A stretch of DNA of 64,000 bases from positions 94,418 through 158,417 of the forward strand of contig NZ_BNBS01000005.1 in the NCBI RefSeq assembly GCF_014656075.1. Direction: 5' to 3'. Origin of the DNA: Streptomyces hydrogenans (GTDB lineage Bacteria > Actinomycetota > Actinomycetes > Streptomycetales > Streptomycetaceae). Shown in pieces: positions 16,157-23,982 of the stretch (position 1 is the stretch's first letter; each line of letters starts with the position of its first letter). The notes under the pieces are model-generated. The model ran no database searches. It worked only from the letters and a program-made list of their open reading frames with translations, and had not been told where the DNA came from. A program made the position numbers and the translations under genes.

Positions 16157-17179
16157 ATGACCGCTGCCCGTCTGCCCGAGACTCTCTGGTTCACCCGCTG
16201 CCCCGTCCCCACCGCCACCGGCGTGGCCGCCGACCGCGGCTGGCTCGCCGCGGAGTTCGCGCCGGACGGGATCGCCGTCCGCTCCCTCCAGGACGCCGAT
16301 CCCGGTGCCGACCGCGCCGCGCACTACACCCACGACCTCCCGGGTCTCTTCCGCGAGGGCGGCAACGTCCCCGCCCTGTGGGCCCGTTCGCGCGGCCAGG
16401 ACACCCGGCTCGTCGGGCTCACCTGGATCGAGGAGCGCCAGGCGGTGCTCGTCGCCCCCGGTTCCCCGGTCCGCGATGCCGGCGCCCTGCGCGGGCTCCG
16501 GCTCGCCGTGCCCCGGCACGACGTGCCGATCGACTTCTGGCGGGCCATGGCGCTCCGCGGCTTCGAGGGCGCCCTCGCCTCCGCCGGTCTCGGACTCGGC
16601 GACGCCCGGCTCGTCGACGTCCCCGCGGCCGGGCACACCGGGCAGTGGGCCGCCGAGCTCGACGCGCTGCGCCGGGGCGAGGTCGACGCCGTGTACGTGA
16701 AGGGCGCCCTGGCCGTCGAGTCGGCCCGCCGCGCCGGCGCCGAGGTGGCCGTCGAACTCGACGCGCTCCCCGACCCCGCGCACCGCGTCAACAACGGCAC
16801 CCCCCGCCCCCTCACCGTCCACCAGGACCTCCTCGACCGCCACCCCGACCTGGTGGCCCGCTTCCTCGCCGTCCTGCTCCGGGCCGCCGACTGGGCCGCC
16901 GGGGAGCCTGCGGAGGTCGCCCGCATCCTCGGTGCGGAGACCGGCGCGGGCGCGGAGGGCGTCGCGGGCGCCTACCGCGACGGCACCCACCGCACCCTGC
17001 ACCCCGACCTCTCCGACCCGCGGCTCGACCTGCTGGCCCGGCAGGAGGCGGCGCTGCGCGCCCACGGCTTCCTTCCCGAGGCCGTCGACATCCGGGCCTG
17101 GGCCGACCCCGAGCCGCTGCGCCGGGCCCACCGGATCCTCGCCGGCACGCCGTCACCGAGCCACGCGCCCGTCGCGTAA
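16157..17179 (+). CDS. DszB-like desulfinase homologue
   Basis: This 340-residue protein has the periplasmic-binding-protein fold but no signal peptide, so it acts in the cytoplasm. It resembles DszB, the desulfinase that removes sulfite from an aryl sulfinate. DszB uses Cys27 (in NCPVPN), His60 and Arg70. Here TRCPVPT gives Cys15, and HYTHDLPGLFREGG gives His56 and Arg66 with the same 10-residue spacing. AGGA precedes ATG 16157. It is the first structural gene after the leader peptide. It might release sulfite from a sulfinate made by the SsuD-like enzyme. Alternatively it is a catalytically silent SsuA relative. Confidence 0.7.
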   Translation: MTAARLPETLWFTRCPVPTATGVAADRGWLAAEFAPDGIAVRSLQDADPGADRAAHYTHDLPGLFREGGNVPALWARSRGQDTRLVGLTWIEERQAVLVAPGSPVRDAGALRGLRLAVPRHDVPIDFWRAMALRGFEGALASAGLGLGDARLVDVPAAGHTGQWAAELDALRRGEVDAVYVKGALAVESARRAGAEVAVELDALPDPAHRVNNGTPRPLTVHQDLLDRHPDLVARFLAVLLRAADWAAGEPAEVARILGAETGAGAEGVAGAYRDGTHRTLHPDLSDPRLDLLARQEAALRAHGFLPEAVDIRAWADPEPLRRAHRILAGTPSPSHAPVA

Positions 17180-17295
17180 CCCGGTCCCCCGGTCACCGGC
17201 ACGCCGTTCGCCTCTCGCCGTTGCCGCCCCTTCCGACAGTTCCTCCCCCCGCCCCCGCACTCCTTTCCCTTCTCCGCCCAGCAAGGACGACCGCC

Positions 17296-18312
17296 ATGCG
17301 CCCACTCGCCTCCCTCACCGCTCTGGCGGCTCTCACCGCCCTCGCCACCCTGACCGCCTGCGGCGCCGACCCGGCGGCCGACTCCGCCACCGGCGGGAGC
17401 GGCGCGGCCGAGGGCGGTACCGTCACCGTCCGCATCCCCGACCCCGGAAACGCCGGGGTCCTCGCCCGGGGCAAGCAGGACGGGAGCCTGGACGAGGCGC
17501 TCGCCGCCGTCGGCGCCAAGGTCGCCTGGACCGGCAGCGCCGGTCCCTTCGCACCCGCCGCACAGGCGATGAACGCCGACCAGCTCGACTTCGCCACCGG
17601 CTCCATCACCTCCGGCATCACCTCGCTCGCCCAGAACCCCGGCTTCGCCTTCTTCACGGCGACCGACCCCGACCCCGTCGGCGAGGGCATCCTCGTCCGC
17701 GAGGGGTCCGACATCGCCTCCGTGAAGGACCTCGTCGGCCGGAAGGTCGCCGTCAACAAGGGCGGCACCGGCGAGTACCTGCTCCTCAAGGCCCTCGCGA
17801 AGGAGGGCATCCCGGCCGACGAGGTGGAGCGCGTCTACCTCCGGCCCGACCAGACCGCCGCCGTCTTCAACGCCGGACAGGTCGACGCCTGGGCCGTCTG
17901 GTCCACCTACGCGGTCGCCGAGATCGGCAGCGGCAAGGCGCGCTTCCTCGCCGACGGCGCGGCCATCGGGTCGGACAACTACAGCCTCAACGCCGTCCGT
18001 TCGGACTTCGTGAAGGAGCACCCCGCGATCGTCGAGGCGCTCTACCGCTACCTCCACGACAACAGCGCCAAGGAGCGCCGGGACCCGGCCGCCTATCTCA
18101 ACGTCTTCACCGACGCCGGCCCCACCGCCGTCACCGGCAAGGCCAAGGACGTCCAGATCGAGTTCACCCGCAAGGGCGGGACCGTCGACCCCATCGGCCC
18201 CGAGGACATCGAGCGGTTCAGGACCGTGGCCCGCTTCTACGCCGACCAGAAGGTCACGCCCGGCACGGTCGACATCGCCGCCCACCTCCTCGACGTGGAG
18301 TCCCTCTCGTGA
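17296..18312 (+). CDS. SsuA-like sulfonate-binding lipoprotein
   Basis: This 338-residue substrate-binding protein has a lipoprotein signal: hydrophobic core then lipobox LTAC near residue 23. The mature protein has the SsuA/TauA pattern (GSITSGITSLAQ, VNKGGTGEYLLLKAL, AWAVWSTYAVAEI). It presents an organosulfonate, possibly taurine-like, to the permease. Its stop overlaps the permease start by 4 nt (GTGA), so translation is coupled. Exact ligand unknown. Confidence 0.9.
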   Translation: MRPLASLTALAALTALATLTACGADPAADSATGGSGAAEGGTVTVRIPDPGNAGVLARGKQDGSLDEALAAVGAKVAWTGSAGPFAPAAQAMNADQLDFATGSITSGITSLAQNPGFAFFTATDPDPVGEGILVREGSDIASVKDLVGRKVAVNKGGTGEYLLLKALAKEGIPADEVERVYLRPDQTAAVFNAGQVDAWAVWSTYAVAEIGSGKARFLADGAAIGSDNYSLNAVRSDFVKEHPAIVEALYRYLHDNSAKERRDPAAYLNVFTDAGPTAVTGKAKDVQIEFTRKGGTVDPIGPEDIERFRTVARFYADQKVTPGTVDIAAHLLDVESLS

Positions 18313-19142
18313 CGGCGCCCCCGGCCCCCGGCCTGGTCACCCCCCGCCCCTCCGTCCACCGCCCCCGCTCCCGGGCCCACGGCCTCACCGTCCGCGCCCT
18401 GGGGCCGGTCGCCCTGCTCGTCCTGTGGTGGGTCTCGTCCGCCACCGGGCTCCTCACCCCCGACGTGCTCGCATCTCCCTCCCAAGTGCTGGACGCGGTA
18501 GCCGAGTTGTGGGGGAACGGGCAGCTGCCCGACGCGCTCGCGACCTCTCTCACCCGCTCCGGGATCGGGCTGGTCATCGGTCTCGCCGTCGGGCTCACGC
18601 TCGGGATCACCACCGGCTTCACCCGGCTCGGCGACGAGCTCCTCGACTCCTCGCTCCAGACCCTGCGCACCATCCCCTTCCTCTCCCTGGTACCGCTCTT
18701 CATGGTCTGGTTCGGCATCAACGAGACCGCGAAGATCCTGCTCATCGCCGTCGCCACCACCTTCCCCATGTACGTCTCCACCAGCGGCGGCGTCCGCAAC
18801 ACCGACCGCAAGCTCGTCGAGGCCATGCGCAGCTTCGGCCTCGGCCGGCTCGCGATCGTCCGCCAGGTCGTCCTCCCCGGGGCCCTGCCGTCGCTGCTCG
18901 CCGGACTGCGCCTGTCGATGACGCTCAGCGTCATCGCGCTCATCGCCGCCGAGGAGATCAACGCGACCGCGGGCATCGGCTATCTGATGTCGCAGGCCCA
19001 GAGCTACGCCCGCACCGACATCCTCGCGGTCTGCATCCTCGTCTACGGACTCCTCGGCCTCACCGCCGACGTGCTGGTCCGCGGCCTGGAGCGGATCCTC
19101 ATGCCCTGGCGCACCGCAGGACCCGGAGGGACGACACGATGA
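18309..19142 (+). CDS. SsuC-like ABC permease
   Basis: This 277-residue membrane protein of the SsuC/TauC family starts at GTG, overlapping the previous stop. It has about six membrane segments beginning near residue 33, and the cytoplasmic EAA loop is visible (EAMRSFGLGRLAIVRQVVLP). It forms the channel of the sulfonate importer. Its stop overlaps the ATPase start (ATGA). Confidence 0.92.
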   Translation: MTAPPAPGLVTPRPSVHRPRSRAHGLTVRALGPVALLVLWWVSSATGLLTPDVLASPSQVLDAVAELWGNGQLPDALATSLTRSGIGLVIGLAVGLTLGITTGFTRLGDELLDSSLQTLRTIPFLSLVPLFMVWFGINETAKILLIAVATTFPMYVSTSGGVRNTDRKLVEAMRSFGLGRLAIVRQVVLPGALPSLLAGLRLSMTLSVIALIAAEEINATAGIGYLMSQAQSYARTDILAVCILVYGLLGLTADVLVRGLERILMPWRTAGPGGTTR

Positions 19143-19903
19143 CCGCCGTACGCGTACGCGCCCTGCGCCGGGTCTTCGGGGACCGTGCCGTCCTCGACGA
19201 CCTCGACCTCACCATCGGACGCGGCGAGTTCGTCGCCCTGCTCGGCGCGAGCGGCAGCGGGAAGACCACCCTGCTGCGCATCCTCGGCGCCCTCGACGGC
19301 GCCGACGGAGGAGAGGTCCTCGTCCCCGAGGCCCGCACGATCGTCTTCCAGGAGCCCCGGCTCATCCCCTCGACCAGGGTCCTCGCCAACGTGACCGTCG
19401 GGCTGCCGCGCGGCGCCGCCACCCGCGAGACGGGCCTGCGGGCCCTCGCGGAGGTCGGCCTGGAGCAGCACGCCGACGCCTGGCCGGCGACGCTCTCCGG
19501 CGGTGAGGCGCAGCGGGTCGCCCTGGCCCGGGCGCTGGTGCGCGAGCCGGAACTCCTGCTGCTCGACGAGCCGTTCGCCGCTCTCGACGCGCTGACCCGG
19601 CTCCGGATGCAGGACCTCGTGGGCGAACTGCGCCGGATCCACCGCCCCGCCGTCCTGCTCGTCACCCACGACGTCGACGAGGCCGTACGGCTCGCCGACC
19701 GGGTCGCGGTCCTGCGCGACGGCCGGCTCGTCACCGACGAGCCCGTGACCGTCCCCCACCCCCGGGACCCCGGCGACCCCGAGGTCGTCGCCCTGCGCCG
19801 CAGGCTCCTCGCGGACCTCGGCGTCCATGCCACCACACCCGCCGGCGCACCGACCCCCGCGCCCTCCACCACCCGCGCCCCGCAGAAGGAGTTCTCCGCA
19901 TGA
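19139..19903 (+). CDS. SsuB-like ABC ATPase
   Basis: This 254-residue ATPase drives the SsuA/SsuC importer. Walker A (GASGSGKTT), signature LSGGEAQRVALARAL, Walker B (LLLLDEPF) and the switch His (VTHDVDEA) are all present. The C-terminal about 30 residues are Pro/Thr/Ala-rich and unusual for SsuB. Its last codons overlap the next start by 4 nt. Confidence 0.93.
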   Translation: MTAVRVRALRRVFGDRAVLDDLDLTIGRGEFVALLGASGSGKTTLLRILGALDGADGGEVLVPEARTIVFQEPRLIPSTRVLANVTVGLPRGAATRETGLRALAEVGLEQHADAWPATLSGGEAQRVALARALVREPELLLLDEPFAALDALTRLRMQDLVGELRRIHRPAVLLVTHDVDEAVRLADRVAVLRDGRLVTDEPVTVPHPRDPGDPEVVALRRRLLADLGVHATTPAGAPTPAPSTTRAPQKEFSA

Positions 19904-20763
19904 CCGTCACCCTCGGCGTCCACCGCAGCAACCCGACCCTCTTCCACCTCTCCCGCCTCGGCTACGCGGAGGAGGAGCTCGCCGCCCTCGGCGAGACCGC
20001 GCGCTGGCACGCGTACACCGACGGCGTGCGCACCGGCGCCCTCCTCGCCGACGGCACCATCGACTTCGGCGGCACCGGCTCCACCCCGCCCGTCACCGCC
20101 CAGGCGGCCGGCCACGACATCGTCTACACGGCGATCTCGGCACCCCGCCCCGACCACGGCGCCCTCCTCGTCCCCGAGGACAGCCCGGTGCGCACCGTCG
20201 CCGACCTCAAGGGCGGCACCGTCCACCTCGCCATCGGCTCCTGGCAGACCCACCTCGTCGCCCAGGCCTTGGACGACGCGGGCCTCTCCTACGCCACCGA
20301 CATCACCCCCGTGCGCGGCGGCGCCGACAGCGAGGCGAAGCTCCGCTCCGGTGAGATCACCGCCTGGGTCGCCCAGGGTGCCGAACTCGCCGCGGCCCGC
20401 CGCACGGGCGGGCTGCGCACCCTGGTCCGCACCGGGGACGTGATCTCCGACCGGTCCGTCTTCTTCACCCGCCGGGACCTGGCCGAGCAGCGGCCCGAGC
20501 TCGTCGAGGCGCTGGTCCGCGCGCTCCGCCGGGCCGACGCGTGGGCCGCCGAACACCCCGGGGAGGCCGCCGCCCTCGCCGCCGCCGACCAGGGCGGCGC
20601 CGCCGAGGACTGGGAGACGGCACTGCGTGCCCTGCCGTGGACGATCGAAGAGGTCACCGAGGAGTTCGTCGCCGAGCAGCAGCGGGCGGCCGACGTCTTC
20701 CACCGCACCGGATTCATCGACCGCGCGGTCACCGTCGCGGACGCGCTCCCCCGGAAGGTCTGA
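19900..20763 (+). CDS. Signal-less SsuA/TauA-fold protein
   Basis: This 287-residue protein has the binding-protein fold of the SsuA family (RTGALLADGTIDFGGTGST, LLVPEDSPVRTVADLKGGTV) but begins directly with MTVTLGVHR: no signal peptide and no lipobox. It contains no Cys, so it cannot use DszB chemistry. It may bind an intracellular sulfonate, hand substrate to the monooxygenase encoded 4 nt downstream, or be exported with another protein. Overlap with the ATPase gene indicates co-translation. Confidence 0.8.
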   Translation: MTVTLGVHRSNPTLFHLSRLGYAEEELAALGETARWHAYTDGVRTGALLADGTIDFGGTGSTPPVTAQAAGHDIVYTAISAPRPDHGALLVPEDSPVRTVADLKGGTVHLAIGSWQTHLVAQALDDAGLSYATDITPVRGGADSEAKLRSGEITAWVAQGAELAAARRTGGLRTLVRTGDVISDRSVFFTRRDLAEQRPELVEALVRALRRADAWAAEHPGEAAALAAADQGGAAEDWETALRALPWTIEEVTEEFVAEQQRAADVFHRTGFIDRAVTVADALPRKV

Positions 20764-20767
20764 TCCC

Positions 20768-21850
20768 GTGACGACCCCGGCACCGGAAGTCCTCTGGTAC
20801 ATCATCCCGCGCGAAGGCGCCTACCCCTGGGAGCCGGAGGGCCGCAGGCCCGTCGACCTCGGCTACCTCCAGCACCTGGCCGGCACCGTCGAACGCCTCG
20901 GCTACACGGGCGCGCTGCTCGCCACGGACCTCTACGACGTCTGGCCGCTGGGCTCGGCGCTCGCGGCCGCCACCAGCACCCGCTTCAAGCCGCTGCTCGC
21001 GGTCCACCCCGGCCTGATCTCGCCGACCCTGCTCGCCAAGACGGCGCTCACCTTCGACAACCTCTTCGGCGGCCGGCTCCGCTTCAACGTCGTCAACGGC
21101 TCGACCGCCTCCCTCCGTGAGTACGGACTGCACGTCGACCACGACGAGCGGTACGAACTGAGCGCCGAGTACTGGTCGATCGTGAAGCGGCTCACCGCGG
21201 GCGAGGTCTTCGACCACAAGGGGAAGTTCTACGACCTCAAGAACGCGGGTGCCTCCTTCCGGGACCTGCGCCCGGTCCAGGCACCGCACGTGCCGCTCTG
21301 GTTCGGCGGTTCCTCCGCCCCCGGCATCGAGATGGCCGCCGAACACGTCGACGTCTACCTGACCTGGGGCGAGCCGCCGCACCTGCTGAAGGAGAAGCTC
21401 GACCACGTACGGGCCAGGGCGGCCGCCCACGGCCGCACCCTCCGCATCGGCCTGCGGCTCCACCTCATCGTCCGCGACACGGAGGACGAGGCGTGGGCCG
21501 CCGCCGACCGGCTCCTCGACGTGACCAGCGAGGCGACGTACGCCCGTCAGCTCGGCGAACGGTCCGGGGAGGAGGGCGTCGGCTGGCAGCGCCAGTTCCG
21601 CCAGCACGGCGGCCGGGTGCCGGCCCGCGCGCGGGAGCTGGAGACGTACCCCAACCTGTGGCCGGGGATGAGCCTCTTCCGGCCCGGGCCGGGTACGGCG
21701 CTCGTGGGCTCCACGGCGCAGGTGGTGGACCGGCTCCAGGAGTTCCGGGACCTGGGCGTGGACACCTTCATCCTGTCCGGGAACCCGCTCCTGGAGGAGG
21801 CGTACCGCGTCGCCGAGACGGTGCTGCCGGCGCTCGGGGTACGACGCTGA
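20768..21850 (+). CDS. SsuD-like FMNH2-dependent alkanesulfonate monooxygenase
   Basis: This 360-residue TIM-barrel enzyme of the luciferase-like group carries SsuD landmarks (LLAVHPGLISPTLLAKTA, GGRLRFNVVNG, YWSIVKRL, PLWFGGSS, TFILSGNPLLEEAYRVAE). It would cleave the C-S bond of a sulfonate, giving sulfite and aldehyde. It needs reduced FMN; no SsuE-type flavin reductase gene is adjacent. GTG 20768 lies 4 nt after the previous stop. Its last 83 nt overlap the 3' end of the convergent exporter gene. Confidence 0.92.
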   Translation: MTTPAPEVLWYIIPREGAYPWEPEGRRPVDLGYLQHLAGTVERLGYTGALLATDLYDVWPLGSALAAATSTRFKPLLAVHPGLISPTLLAKTALTFDNLFGGRLRFNVVNGSTASLREYGLHVDHDERYELSAEYWSIVKRLTAGEVFDHKGKFYDLKNAGASFRDLRPVQAPHVPLWFGGSSAPGIEMAAEHVDVYLTWGEPPHLLKEKLDHVRARAAAHGRTLRIGLRLHLIVRDTEDEAWAAADRLLDVTSEATYARQLGERSGEEGVGWQRQFRQHGGRVPARARELETYPNLWPGMSLFRPGPGTALVGSTAQVVDRLQEFRDLGVDTFILSGNPLLEEAYRVAETVLPALGVRR

Positions 21851-22838
21851 CCACTGGTGCCGGTGCCGACGCCGGTTCCGGTGTCGGTGCCGGTTCCGGT
21901 GTCGGTGCCGGTTCCGGTGTCGGTGCCGGTTCCGGTGCCGTCTCCGGCTCGGGCGGTCGTACCTGTCGGCGGACCAGGCCGACCCCGAACAGGACGACCG
22001 CCATCCCGAGGGCGATCCGAAGGCTGAAGTCCTCGTCGAGGACGACGACGCCCAGGGCCACGGAGACCACCGGCAGCAGGTAGCCGACCGTCGCCGTGTT
22101 CGTGGCGCCTTCGGCGGCGATGTTCCGGTAGGTGAGGTGGAAGGTGACTCCGGTGGAGACGACGCCCAGGATCACGACGGCGATCAGCGTGATCGGGCCG
22201 ATCTCGACCGGGGTCAGACCTCCGGCCGGCAGGGTCGGCGCGGTCAGCGCGGTCGCCGCGACGAGCTGTGCCGCGGAGAGCGAGAGGGTGGGGGCGCCCC
22301 TGCCGACCAGGTAGCGGCCCATGAACACGAAGCCGACGGCGTAACTCGCCGCCGCGACGAGGATGGCCAGGGCGGCCCAGCCGCCTGATTCCGTCGCCCG
22401 CCACGGGGCGAAGATCAGCACGACCCCCGTGAAGCCGAGCACCAGCCCACCCAGCCGGGCGGGACGGAGTCCGCGCTCGGATCCGACGACGACGCCGATC
22501 ACCAGCGACCACAGCGGGGTCGTCGCGCTCAGGACCCCGGCGACGCCCGAGTCGACGCTCTGCTGGCCGAAGCTGAACAGGGCGAAGGGCAAGGCGTTGC
22601 AGAAGAAGGCGGCCACGAGGACACGACCCCAGACCCGCCGGTCCCTCGGCAGGCGCAGACGCGAACTCCAGCAGGCGACCAACAGCGCGGCCGACCCGAG
22701 GACGCAGCGGCTGAACGTCACCTGCACCGGGCTCAGCGCGTCCAGCGCCAGCTCGATCCAGAGGAACGTCGATCCCCACAGCAGGGCGAGTACGCCGATC
22801 CGCGCCCATCCCGACGCCCTGCCCGCGACCCCGTTCAT
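21768..22838 (-). CDS. EamA/DMT-family transporter with repeat tail
   Basis: This 356-residue protein has ten hydrophobic segments in two EamA repeats (start LLWGSTFLWIELALDALSPV). It is a drug/metabolite exporter of unknown substrate. GAGGAG precedes ATG 22838. After the last segment the protein carries a tail of about 70 residues built on PEPAPT repeats and then basic Pro-rich sequence, and this part runs antisense into the SsuD-like gene. Without the repeat it would be about 285 residues, normal for the family. A LysR gene is divergent. Confidence 0.88.
   Translation of the reverse strand: MNGVAGRASGWARIGVLALLWGSTFLWIELALDALSPVQVTFSRCVLGSAALLVACWSSRLRLPRDRRVWGRVLVAAFFCNALPFALFSFGQQSVDSGVAGVLSATTPLWSLVIGVVVGSERGLRPARLGGLVLGFTGVVLIFAPWRATESGGWAALAILVAAASYAVGFVFMGRYLVGRGAPTLSLSAAQLVAATALTAPTLPAGGLTPVEIGPITLIAVVILGVVSTGVTFHLTYRNIAAEGATNTATVGYLLPVVSVALGVVVLDEDFSLRIALGMAVVLFGVGLVRRQVRPPEPETAPEPAPTPEPAPTPEPAPTPEPASAPAPVVSVVPRAPAAPSRRRGTPPPGAGSRTG
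21874..21945. repeat. 18-bp tandem repeat
   Basis: GGTTCCGGTGTCGGTGCC occurs three times exactly (21874-21891, 21892-21909, 21910-21927) and once degenerate to 21945. It encodes the PEPAPT tail of the EamA protein on the minus strand and lies just after the SsuD-like stop. Confidence 0.85.
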
Positions 22839-22928
22839 CCGCGCCTCCTCCGGTCGACTGGTCGGCCGGCCGGCGAGTCGGCCGGCCTGCTGCGATGAAC
22901 GATCCCGTGAGGCATCAGGAAGGACAAG

Positions 22929-22948
22929 CAAAAGATTCTGCACTTTTG
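22929..22948. promoter_or_regulatory. Inverted repeat between EamA and LysR genes
   Basis: CAAAAG, 8-nt spacer, CTTTTG: AT-rich and 15 nt before the LysR start, a plausible LysR-type binding site or promoter element serving both divergent genes. Confidence 0.5.
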
Positions 22949-22962
22949 TTAAGTTGGGCTAC

Positions 22963-23856
22963 ATGCTCGATGTGAGACGTATGCAGGTGCTGCACGCGGT
23001 GACCACCACCGGATCGGTGACCGCGGCGGCGGCCCGCCTCGGGTACACGCCCTCGGCCGTCAGCCAGCAGGTGGCGGCCCTGGAGAAGGAGGCCGGGACG
23101 GCACTGCTGGAACGGGTCGGCCGCGGCGTGCGGCCGACGGCCGCGGGCCTGCTGCTCTCCCGGTACGCCGCCGACATCGGCGCACGACTGGCCGAAGCCG
23201 AGACCGCGCTGGCCGATCTGCGCGCGGGACGCACGGGCCGGCTGACCCTGCACTACTTCGCCTCGGTCGGACCGACCCTGCTGGCACCCGCGCTCGCCCG
23301 AGTCCGCCAGGCGCACCCGGGCGTCGCCATCGATCCCCGGCTGACCGAGCCGGACGACGCGCTCTCCGAGGTGGAGCACGGTCGTGCCGACCTCGCCCTC
23401 GTCGTCCGCCGGCCGACCGGCGAACAACAGCAGGGCATCCGTGTCGTCCACCTGCTCGACGACGCCTACCAGGTGGTCCTTCCGGCCGGGCATCCGCTCG
23501 CCGCCCACCGGGCGATCGACCTGGGCGACCTCGCCGACCAGCACTGGGTCGGGAGCGAACCGCCCGGACCGTGCCGCGCCCCGATCGCGGACGCCTGCGC
23601 CGCGGCCGGCTTCAGCCCGCGCTTCGTGGCGAAGTCCGAGGACTACGCCACCGCTCAGGGCTTCGTGGCCGCCGGTCTCGGCATCAGCCTGATCCCCCGA
23701 CTGGGACTGGGCGCCCGCCATCCCGGCGTCGTCGTCCGCAGGGTCCGCACCCCGGAACCGTTCAGGTCGATCCACGCCGTGGTCCGGGAGAGCTCCCTCG
23801 ACCAGCCCGCCCTGCGCGCCCTGCTCAAGGCCCTCAAGGCTCCGTCGGGAGCATGA
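22963..23856 (+). CDS. LysR-family regulator
   Basis: This 297-residue regulator has an N-terminal winged helix (AAARLGYTPSAVSQQVAALE) and a LysR substrate domain (LTLHYFASVGPTLLAPAL). It is divergent from the EamA exporter, which it probably activates. ATG 22963 follows the AT-rich inverted repeat. Paired LysR/EamA genes are common for amino-acid or metabolite export; the ligand here is unknown. Confidence 0.9.
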   Translation: MLDVRRMQVLHAVTTTGSVTAAAARLGYTPSAVSQQVAALEKEAGTALLERVGRGVRPTAAGLLLSRYAADIGARLAEAETALADLRAGRTGRLTLHYFASVGPTLLAPALARVRQAHPGVAIDPRLTEPDDALSEVEHGRADLALVVRRPTGEQQQGIRVVHLLDDAYQVVLPAGHPLAAHRAIDLGDLADQHWVGSEPPGPCRAPIADACAAAGFSPRFVAKSEDYATAQGFVAAGLGISLIPRLGLGARHPGVVVRRVRTPEPFRSIHAVVRESSLDQPALRALLKALKAPSGA

Positions 23857-23982
23857 CGCCGGGGACCGTCGCCCCTCCGGCGCCCGGACCGGAACCGGGA
23901 GTGGAACCTGGACCTCGACCTGAACCGGGTCCAGGTCCGCTTCCGGTAGCCGTGCCCGCAGGCCGGCAAGGCTCCGCGGGGC

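Noticed and set aside
16157..21850. Complete dibenzothiophene dsz operon
   Set aside because: Only a DszB-like protein is present; no DszC, and the monooxygenase looks like SsuD rather than DszA.
21874..21945. CRISPR or riboswitch
   Set aside because: Continuous 18-bp coding repeats without spacers.
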